From: Solobacterium sp.
GTDB lineage: Bacteria > Bacillota_I > Bacilli_A > Erysipelotrichales > Erysipelotrichaceae
Length of the DNA stretch: 64,000 nucleotides
Direction: 5' to 3'
Assembly: GCA_017459725.1 (NCBI GenBank)
Contig: JAFUCL010000075.1
Coordinates: 102,116-166,115 of the forward strand
Shown here: piece by piece, positions 52,121 through 57,790 of the stretch
How the letters are laid out: each line of letters opens with the position of its first letter
How positions within the stretch are numbered: position 1 is the first letter of the stretch
Made by a program: the position numbers and the translations under genes
The notes under the pieces: generated by a model
Database searches by the model: none
The model's input: only the letters and a program-made list of their open reading frames with translations
Told to the model about the DNA's origin: nothing

Positions 52121-52194
52121 TGGAGGTTCCTGCCGGACTTGAACCGGCGATCACAGAGTTGCAGTCTGTTGCCTTACCACTTGGCTAAGGAACC
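52121..52194 (-). tRNA. tRNA-Cys (anticodon GCA)
   Basis: 74 nt with CCA. Acceptor GGTTCCT/AGGAACC, anticodon stem ACAGA/TCTGT around loop CTGCAAC, T-loop TTCAAGT. Confidence 0.95.
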
Positions 52195-52211
52195 ATTTAC
52201 CATGCTTAATC

Positions 52212-52240
52212 ATTATACGTAAACTCAAAGGAAAAAGCAA
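52212..52240 (-). promoter_or_regulatory. Promoter of tRNA-Cys and tRNA-Leu(TAA)
   Basis: TTGCTT (52235-52240), 17 bp, TATAAT (52212-52217) on the minus strand, 17 bp before tRNA-Cys. Confidence 0.7.
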
Positions 52241-52247
52241 TCAGCAA

Positions 52248-52275
52248 TTGGCAAATGTCATTTCAGAGATACAAT
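52248..52275 (+). promoter_or_regulatory. Leaderless-type promoter of acpS
   Basis: TTGGCA (52248-52253), 16 bp, TACAAT (52270-52275), then six bases and the ATG at 52282. The best-formed case of the leaderless pattern in this window. Confidence 0.7.
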
Positions 52276-52281
52276 AACAGT

Positions 52282-52590
52282 ATGGTAGGGATTGACATCG
52301 TACAGATCAGCAGGATCAAGCTGGACACACCCGTTGTGTCATATATACTCACGGATAAGGAAATGCAGGAGCTGGAAAAGAAATCCGGCGAGCAGGCAAA
52401 GCTGAACTACGCAGCCGGACGGTTTGCGGCCAAGGAAGCAATTTTCAAGGCCACCCAGGACCGCGGTTATCTGCAGTACAGCATCCTGACAGCCGCCAAC
52501 GGAGCACCGTATGTGGATGGACATCCCGAAATCAGTATCAGTATTTCACATGACGGCGGTATCGCAGCCGCGATTGTCATGATTCCCTGA
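52282..52590 (+). CDS. acpS: Holo-[acyl-carrier-protein] synthase
   Basis: 102 aa from MVGIDIVQISRIKL; the ORF extends nine codons upstream through the promoter and is rejected. GIDIV near the start holds the metal aspartate, and RFAAKEAIFKATQDRG (about 44-59) the catalytic glutamate and lysine. The short C-terminal ISISISHDGGIAAAIVM closes the fold. It transfers phosphopantetheine from CoA to acyl carrier proteins, including probably the DltC-like one at 5277. Usually followed by alr; here it is a single-gene unit. The start is leaderless-like. Confidence 0.92.
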   Translation: MVGIDIVQISRIKLDTPVVSYILTDKEMQELEKKSGEQAKLNYAAGRFAAKEAIFKATQDRGYLQYSILTAANGAPYVDGHPEISISISHDGGIAAAIVMIP

Positions 52591-52612
52591 CAGCATATGC
52601 TGTCTTTTTTAT
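52589..52612 (+). terminator. Terminator of acpS
   Basis: Plus-strand stem GACAGC/GCTGTC around ATAT, then six Ts, directly at the stop codon. The T run also contains the stop codon of the convergent sortase gene. Confidence 0.9.
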
Positions 52613-53472
52613 TGCAGACTGCGGCGTTCCAGCTGTCTGCCGATCACAAGGTACCGGTCGGTTGATGCAACGGATACACATGTCTGCAGGGTTATGATAC
52701 GGTCCTCCGGCACCAGTTCAACACCCGTGCTGTACAGCTCGTATTTCTTCATCTCCTGCATCATATTCGTATAATACCAGTCTTCAAAATCAATCTGGTT
52801 GTATTCAAGCCCCTCCAGCGGATACTGATACCCGTCAATCGTTTCGGTCGGACAGTCCACCACCAGCGCTGTCTCATAAAAGCGGATTTCTTCATCATTC
52901 AGTAAGACAAACCACCTGTGTTTCTCATACGCAGCCGGATCGGACAGCAGTTTGAGCGGTGTAAAACGAAGTGTTCTGTCTGAGGAATAGGACTCCTCAA
53001 CATAATGACCGTACAGAAGCAGATTCTGATCATCCCCCGAGATGTCATTGCGGAAATCCAGGAATACGGTGCCTACCGGATCATATTCCCCGCTCTGCCA
53101 GTTTCTGCGCAGATAGTAATCATTGTCATAACTCTGGGCCACCGGTTCACACAGCATACCGTCCGCAAAGGCAATCATACCGACAATATCGGCGTTCTCC
53201 GCATGTGCTTCCAGGTACGCTTCCCGCAGTGCCGCAATCTGTTCCGGCAGAAATCCATATTCGGGCTCAGGCGTCGGCTCGGGTGTCGGTTCCGGTGTCG
53301 GGGCTGGCGTTGGAGTAACTGTCGGCAGCGGTGTTTCCGGGATCGCTGCTTCCGCATCCGGATCCCCTGCTCTTCTGCTGTGCGCATGCAGCAAACCACC
53401 TGCCGCAGACAGGCAGAGCAGTACAACCAGTATGATTTTTACGGGTGTCCTGAGTTTTCTCTTTTTCTTCAT
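52609..53472 (-). CDS. Class B sortase
   Basis: 287 aa from MKKKRKLRTPVKI. One N-terminal membrane anchor (about 10-26), then a Pro/Thr/Glu-rich linker with repeated PEPTPEP units (about 42-70). The sortase B fold has catalytic histidine in LLYGHYVEE, cysteine in ITLQTCVSVAS and arginine in DRYLVIGRQ. It anchors surface proteins to the wall or pilin-like substrates. No LPXTG-type substrate lies nearby. TGCTAGAAT ends 7 nt before the ATG, so a leaderless start is likely. Confidence 0.88.
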   Translation of the reverse strand: MKKKRKLRTPVKIILVVLLCLSAAGGLLHAHSRRAGDPDAEAAIPETPLPTVTPTPAPTPEPTPEPTPEPEYGFLPEQIAALREAYLEAHAENADIVGMIAFADGMLCEPVAQSYDNDYYLRRNWQSGEYDPVGTVFLDFRNDISGDDQNLLLYGHYVEESYSSDRTLRFTPLKLLSDPAAYEKHRWFVLLNDEEIRFYETALVVDCPTETIDGYQYPLEGLEYNQIDFEDWYYTNMMQEMKKYELYSTGVELVPEDRIITLQTCVSVASTDRYLVIGRQLERRSLQ

Positions 53473-53479
53473 GCTCACC

Positions 53480-53488
53480 ATTCTAGCA
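53480..53488 (-). promoter_or_regulatory. Leaderless-type extended -10 of the sortase gene
   Basis: TGCTAGAAT with seven bases (GGTGAGC) to the ATG on the minus strand. The GGTGA between is too close to act as a standard ribosome site. Confidence 0.45.
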
Positions 53489-53522
53489 CAAACAGAATCA
53501 CCCGGACCTGCCGTTCACGCCT

Positions 53523-53550
53523 GAAAAAAGGAACCGCATCTGCGGTTCCT
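53523..53550 (-). terminator. Terminator of ffh
   Basis: Stem GGAACCGCA/TGCGGTTCC followed by TTTTTTCAG on the minus strand, 12 bp after the stop. Confidence 0.92.
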
Positions 53551-53561
53551 GTACGGGTATA

Positions 53562-54968
53562 TCAGTGACGTCTGAAATTCTTCGGATCGGAGCGGTACTG
53601 GTCGAGTGCCTGCTGGGTATTGTTCATCATGCTCTCCAGTTTTTCTTCATCCCACTGTCCGTTCCTCTGCATACCGGAGATCATATTCATTGCTTTCCGT
53701 GTCTTTTCAAACTGATTCAGAAGCTTGTTTACATCATTGACGGTTGTGCCGGAACCCTTGGCAATACGGCGTTTCATCGTACTGCGGATCTTCTGCGGAT
53801 TCTCACGCTCATACTTGGTCATGGACTGTATGATTGCCTTGGTCTTCTTCATACTGTCGTTTGCTTCGCCTTCATTGATCAGATCCGAATACTGCGAGAA
53901 GCCCGGCAGCATCTTCAGTATACCGCTCAGGGGACCGAGTTTCTGGAACTGCTCCAGCTGTGAAAGCATATCGTTCAGATCAAACTTGCCTTCCATCATG
54001 CGCTTGGCTGCACGCTCGGCAAGCTCCATATCCATCTTTTCCTGTGCCTTTTCAACCAGGGTAACCACATCACCCATACCGAGGATACGGTCTGCCATAC
54101 GTTCCGGATAAAAGGCATCCATGTCTTCGATCTTCTCGCCTTCACCGACAAACTTAATGGGCACATTCGTGATTCTGCGTACGGACAGCACACCGCCGCC
54201 TCTGGAATCACCGTCAAACTTCGTAACAACAAGACCTGTCAGCGGCAGACGGTTAGAGAACTCTCTTGCCACGTTGACGATATCCTGACCGATCATTGCA
54301 TCTACTGTCAGCAGTATGTCATCCGCATGCACGAGATTGTTGATATCCGTAAGCTCCTGCATCAGCTCTTCATCAATGTGCAGACGGCCTGCCGTATCAA
54401 TGAAGACCATATCATAGCCTTTTTCCTGCGCATACTTCATACCCTGACGCACTGTCTCAAGAGCAGCGACCTCAGGTCCCAGTGAGAATACTTCAACACC
54501 GATTTCCTCACCGAGTGTCTTCAGCTGATCGATGGCAGCGGGACGGATTACGTCTGCCGCAATCATCATCGGCGCTTTATTGTATTTGTTGACCGCAATC
54601 CTTGCAATCTTGGCCGTACTGGTTGTTTTACCGGTACCCTGAAGACCGACCATCATAACCGTTGTGATGCCGTTCTCTTTGAAATTCAGTTCAGCCTGTT
54701 CCGTACCAAGCAGTTCAATGATCTCATCATGGACGATCTTGACCAGCATTTCGCCCGGTTCAACACTGCTGAGTACTTCCTCACCTCTTGCCTTCTCCCG
54801 GATATCATCCAGGAACTGTTTGACAATCCGGTAGTTCACATCTGCTTCCAGAAGCGCCAGACGCACTTCCTTCAGCATATCCTCCATATTCGCGTCGGTC
54901 AGTTTGCCTTTGCCGGCGATATTCCGCATCGTTTTATTCAAACGTTCACTCAATGAGTCAAAAGCCAT
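53562..54968 (-). CDS. ffh: Signal recognition particle protein Ffh
   Basis: 468 aa, standard length. N-terminal helical domain, GTPase domain with Walker A GLQGTGKTTSTAKI (about 107-120), DTAGRLH, and TKFDGDSRGGG. The methionine-rich M domain follows (about 300-450), with a glutamine-rich C-terminal tail. It binds signal peptides and the 4.5S/6S RNA and delivers nascent membrane proteins to FtsY. ylxM normally precedes ffh in Bacillota but is not seen here. Good AAGGAG ribosome site and extended -10 (TGCTACAAT). Confidence 0.97.
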   Translation of the reverse strand: MAFDSLSERLNKTMRNIAGKGKLTDANMEDMLKEVRLALLEADVNYRIVKQFLDDIREKARGEEVLSSVEPGEMLVKIVHDEIIELLGTEQAELNFKENGITTVMMVGLQGTGKTTSTAKIARIAVNKYNKAPMMIAADVIRPAAIDQLKTLGEEIGVEVFSLGPEVAALETVRQGMKYAQEKGYDMVFIDTAGRLHIDEELMQELTDINNLVHADDILLTVDAMIGQDIVNVAREFSNRLPLTGLVVTKFDGDSRGGGVLSVRRITNVPIKFVGEGEKIEDMDAFYPERMADRILGMGDVVTLVEKAQEKMDMELAERAAKRMMEGKFDLNDMLSQLEQFQKLGPLSGILKMLPGFSQYSDLINEGEANDSMKKTKAIIQSMTKYERENPQKIRSTMKRRIAKGSGTTVNDVNKLLNQFEKTRKAMNMISGMQRNGQWDEEKLESMMNNTQQALDQYRSDPKNFRRH

Positions 54969-54992
54969 ATTCAGTCTCCTTCATGCACCGTA

Positions 54993-55001
54993 ATTGTAGC
55001 A
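54993..55001 (-). promoter_or_regulatory. Extended -10 promoter of ffh
   Basis: TGCTACAAT on the minus strand, 24 nt before the ATG. It lies just after the marR terminator. Confidence 0.55.
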
Positions 55002-55010
55002 TATCAGCTA

Positions 55011-55035
55011 CGAAAAAGGAGGAACGGCGTCCTCC
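55011..55035 (-). terminator. Terminator of the MATE-MarR operon
   Basis: Stem GGAGGA/TCCTCC with a 6-nt loop followed by TTTTTCG on the minus strand, eight bases after the marR stop. Confidence 0.88.
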
Positions 55036-55042
55036 CCATCAT

Positions 55043-55486
55043 TTACTTTGAATTGTCCAGCATCTGCTGCAGCATATCAATGAAATCGTCGATTTTATCC
55101 TCAGGGATTCCTTTGGTCACCGACTTTCCCCAGTCCACCACAACACTGCGGATGACAGGAATCATGTCCTCACCTTTCTGTGTGAGGTACAGATGATATC
55201 TGCGGCGGTTGTTCTCATCACGGTCACGGCGGATATAGCCGTTATCCTCCAGGAAGGTTGCACTGCGGGCAATCCTTGTCTTGTCAATGGACAGACGGTC
55301 GGAGATCTCATCCTGGCACATGCCCGGCTGATGATGCAGGTTCAGCAGCATAAAGAACTGATGACCGACGAGTCCGGTTGAACTCAGGCGCTCATTCAGA
55401 TATCTTCTCCGGTGTCTTTCCAGAATACCGATTCTGGCACCCAGATGCCTCATTTTATCTGTCATGCTGTCTTTCTTCTCACTCAT
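55043..55486 (-). CDS. MarR family transcriptional regulator
   Basis: 147 aa from MSEKKDSMTDKM, with AAGGTGA just upstream. Winged helix-turn-helix domain: HQPGMCQDEISDRLSIDKTR (recognition helix region, about 58-77) and wing DNGYIRRDRDENNRRRYHLY. It probably represses the upstream MATE gene and itself through the operator at 56915. It follows the MATE stop by 10 bp. The ligand is unknown. Confidence 0.88.
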   Translation of the reverse strand: MSEKKDSMTDKMRHLGARIGILERHRRRYLNERLSSTGLVGHQFFMLLNLHHQPGMCQDEISDRLSIDKTRIARSATFLEDNGYIRRDRDENNRRRYHLYLTQKGEDMIPVIRSVVVDWGKSVTKGIPEDKIDDFIDMLQQMLDNSK

Positions 55487-55496
55487 ACGGTCACCT

Positions 55497-56885
55497 TCAC
55501 GAATCTGCTTCCTGCAGTTTTGCACGCTGGTTGATTTCTCTCATTATTATTATAAGCATCGGCACGGCAAGTACAAGCGAACAAACGTCCGCGGATGCCT
55601 GCGCAATCTTCAGACCTTCCACACCCATTGTGCGGTTCAGTATAATCATCAGAGGAATCAGGAAGATGCACTGTCTGGAAAGACCGAGAATCGTAGCACC
55701 GACCGGACGGCCGATTGCCTGGTACAGTCCGTTGATGATCATAACCCAGCAATGCGCAAACAGTACGACGCACTGCAGACGGACCATATATGAACCGGTG
55801 TCTATAATCATCTGATCGGACGTGGTAAACAGACCGACAACCGCAGGCGCAGCAATAAACAGCAGTGAGCCCATGATGAGACTGATCAGTGCACCGTAAG
55901 CAGTCGTAGCCCAGAAGGCATGTCTGACACGCTTGTATTTACCGGCACCCCAGCAGTATCCGGCAATCGGCTGGAAGCCCTGGCCGAAGCCCATGACCAT
56001 GGAACCGAGGAACATCATGCAGCGGTTGGAAACCGATACGGCCGCAAGCACGGAATCACCGTAGCTGCCCGCATACTGGTTCGTAAGCACACTGGTGAAG
56101 CTCATCAGTGTAGTACGCAGGAAGGACGGAATACCCATACGGGCAATCTCCGAATAAATCTCCCTTGAAGGTTCGAAGTGTTTGGGCGCAATACTGATCA
56201 GACTGTTGCCCTTCATATACGGATACAGAAGAACAATGAAGCTGACCACCTTGGAAATACCTGTAGCGGCTGCCGCACCGGCAACGCCCCAATGAAACAG
56301 GAAGATGAAGATCGGGTCGAGGACAAGGTTTACCACACATCCTGAAACAAGACCGATCATGGAGTATGTGGTCGAACCTTCCGAACGCAGTGTCTGTGAA
56401 AGCACTGTATTGCCGATCGTAAACGGTGCCGAAGCCAGAATGAACGTAGCATAATCAATGGAGTACTGAGCGGAGTTTTCAGTAGCTCCGAGCATCCGGA
56501 CAAAATCACGCCGGAAGATAAACATAATCACAGCAACAACGGAGACAAAGATCATGGATGAATAGAATGCCGTCGCTGCCGTACGTGATGCTTTATCATA
56601 GTTCTTTGCCCCGAACAGTCTGGACATATAACTCGATGCACCGATACCGAACCCCATCCCCACTGCTCTCAGCATAAACATGAGAGAATTGTTTACACCG
56701 ACGGCAGCCGTCGCATAGGTACCGAGCGTACTGACAAAATACGTGTCCGCAAGGTTATAGAACGAATCGATCAGCATCGAAATCACCATCGGCAGTGCAA
56801 TGATCGGAACCACCTTGAATACAGGCTCTTCCAGCATCAGCCGGTAACGCTTTTCTCTTGCCGCATTTGTTCTGTTGTCGCTCAT
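55497..56885 (-). CDS. MATE family efflux transporter
   Basis: 462 aa from MSDNRTNAAREKR behind AAGGGGGA; the ORF extends 16 codons upstream without support. Twelve membrane segments with typical MATE loops: PMVISMLIDSFYNLADTYFV, then GIGASSYMSRLFGAKN and the mirrored GFGQGFQPIAGYCWGAGKY. It exports drugs or metabolites using Na+ or H+ gradients. The DinF/NorM branch cannot be told apart here. First gene of an operon with marR. Confidence 0.92.
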   Translation of the reverse strand: MSDNRTNAAREKRYRLMLEEPVFKVVPIIALPMVISMLIDSFYNLADTYFVSTLGTYATAAVGVNNSLMFMLRAVGMGFGIGASSYMSRLFGAKNYDKASRTAATAFYSSMIFVSVVAVIMFIFRRDFVRMLGATENSAQYSIDYATFILASAPFTIGNTVLSQTLRSEGSTTYSMIGLVSGCVVNLVLDPIFIFLFHWGVAGAAAATGISKVVSFIVLLYPYMKGNSLISIAPKHFEPSREIYSEIARMGIPSFLRTTLMSFTSVLTNQYAGSYGDSVLAAVSVSNRCMMFLGSMVMGFGQGFQPIAGYCWGAGKYKRVRHAFWATTAYGALISLIMGSLLFIAAPAVVGLFTTSDQMIIDTGSYMVRLQCVVLFAHCWVMIINGLYQAIGRPVGATILGLSRQCIFLIPLMIILNRTMGVEGLKIAQASADVCSLVLAVPMLIIIMREINQRAKLQEADS

Positions 56886-56914
56886 ACGGATATCCCCCTT
56901 CTTGTTTAAAGCAA

Positions 56915-56958
56915 CTGTTGTCAGTATCAACAATAAACAGAATCGGGAAATCCGTCAA
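56915..56958 (-). promoter_or_regulatory. Promoter and probable MarR operator of the MATE operon
   Basis: Strong minus-strand promoter TTGACG (56953-56958), 17 bp, TATTGT (56930-56935). An inverted repeat TGTTG/CAACA (56916-56920 and 56928-56932) overlaps the -10 and the start site. A MarR dimer bound there would block transcription. Confidence 0.7.
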
Positions 56959-56993
56959 CCTCGCGGACTTTATCATTCATAAATTTTACAATG

Positions 56994-57329
56994 TTACTGC
57001 ATTGCCGACTTCATGCGTTCCGAAAGAAACGACACCTTTTCCGCAATCACCTCACAGTTATAGAAGTAATTCTCATTGCCCTGGTAGTTGTTGGAGCTCA
57101 GGCGTCCCTTGATGCCGATCAGATCCCCGGGTTTGCAGACAGATGCACATTCCTCAGCAATGCCCTTCCAGAGCACAACGCGGAATACATCCGTAGACAG
57201 TGAACCGTCTTCATTCCGGAATGCCTTGTCTGTCTCCACAAGCATATGCGCAACGGCATTGCCTTTGGATGTCATCTGAATCTCCGGGATCTCCTTTACC
57301 CTACCTACAAGCACACACTGATTGATCAT
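56994..57329 (-). CDS. Single-stranded DNA-binding protein without acidic tail (SsbB-like)
   Basis: 111 aa. OB-fold with INQCVLVGRVKEIPEIQMTS and FRVVLWKGIAEECASVCKPG, then LIGIKGRLSSNNYQGNENYF. It stops soon after the fold (SFLSERMKSAMQ) and lacks the glycine-rich linker and the DDDIPF-type acidic tip that main SSBs use to recruit partners. Size and missing tail match the competence-type SsbB of B. subtilis. It stands alone, not between rpsF and rpsR, behind an unusual pair of dyads and a promoter. AAGGAGG ribosome site. Confidence 0.88.
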   Translation of the reverse strand: MINQCVLVGRVKEIPEIQMTSKGNAVAHMLVETDKAFRNEDGSLSTDVFRVVLWKGIAEECASVCKPGDLIGIKGRLSSNNYQGNENYFYNCEVIAEKVSFLSERMKSAMQ

Positions 57330-57359
57330 AAACAGCCTCCTTCTTCGTGCAGTACACTG

Positions 57360-57388
57360 ATTATCGCAGTCGCAATCCGCAAATACAA
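57360..57388 (-). promoter_or_regulatory. Promoter of the SsbB-like gene
   Basis: Minus-strand TTGTAT (57383-57388), 17 bp, GATAAT (57360-57365) with TG one base upstream (extended -10). The -35 box lies within the first dyad. Confidence 0.55.
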
Positions 57389-57402
57389 AAGCGTGTATTC
57401 GC
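57379..57402. repeat. Dyad 1 upstream of the SsbB-like gene
   Basis: GCAAATACA, six bases, TGTATTCGC, one mismatch. It covers the -35 region. Same arms as dyad 2. Confidence 0.7.
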
Positions 57403-57419
57403 TGATTTCTGCAGATTCC

Positions 57420-57444
57420 GCAAATACTTTAAGACTGTATTTGC
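57420..57444. repeat. Dyad 2 upstream of the SsbB-like gene
   Basis: GCAAATAC, nine bases, GTATTTGC, a perfect inverted repeat. Its centre lies 41-42 bp (four helical turns) from the centre of dyad 1. There is no T run, so it is not a terminator. Confidence 0.75.
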
Positions 57445-57479
57445 ATTCATATGCACTGCCGGCAAATTAGGCACATGCA

Positions 57480-57504
57480 AGAAAAAAGGGAACTAAATGT
57501 TCCC
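57480..57504 (-). terminator. Terminator of the FeoB-associated peptide gene
   Basis: Stem GGGAAC/GTTCCC around ATTTA, including the TAG stop, followed by six Ts on the minus strand. Confidence 0.88.
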
Positions 57505-57684
57505 CAGTTTCTTTTCGTTCTTGATTGCCTTCTTGGCCTTGCGGACGTCCTCTGTCCATTTGCAGGCACCGCCGCATGATGAACAGCTTCCCGAGCATCC
57601 CTTTCCGGAACGCCTCAGATACCGGATATCCGCAATTACAATGACCGCCAGAATAAGCGCAACCACAACTGACGGCAGATTCAT
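57493..57684 (-). CDS. FeoB-associated Cys-rich membrane protein
   Basis: 63 aa from MNLPSVVVALILAVIVIADI, behind AGGAGGTGAG. One membrane segment, then a cysteine cluster GCSGSCSSCGGACKW (four cysteines, about 30-44) and a basic tail. The layout is that of the small proteins normally encoded after feoB in iron(II) uptake operons. No feoA or feoB is in the window, so it is an orphan copy. It has its own strong promoter with a palindrome that could be a metal-regulator site. Confidence 0.8.
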   Translation of the reverse strand: MNLPSVVVALILAVIVIADIRYLRRSGKGCSGSCSSCGGACKWTEDVRKAKKAIKNEKKLGNI

Positions 57685-57706
57685 CCTGCTCACCTCCTGC
57701 AGAATC

Positions 57707-57750
57707 ATCATAACCGATTCATGTTGAAAGTCAATTAGTTTGCGCTAACT
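57707..57750 (-). promoter_or_regulatory. Promoter and palindrome of the FeoB-associated peptide gene
   Basis: Minus-strand TTGACT (57729-57734), 16 bp, TATGAT (57707-57712). Just upstream lies an imperfect palindrome AGTTTGCGCTAACT (57737-57750, one mismatched pair), which recalls DtxR/MntR-type metal-repressor sites. Confidence 0.6.
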
Positions 57751-57756
57751 TATAAG

Positions 57757-57788
57757 TAAAAGAATGATCCGCCTTTTGAGCGGACCAT
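57757..57788 (-). terminator. Terminator of ftsK
   Basis: Nine-bp stem ATGGTCCGC/GCGGATCAT (one G-T pair), 7-nt loop, then TCTTTTAC on the minus strand, just after the ftsK stop. Confidence 0.75.
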
Positions 57789-57790
57789 CT

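Noticed and set aside
57379..57444. The dyads as transcription terminators
   Set aside because: There is no T run after either, and a promoter lies within and just downstream of them.
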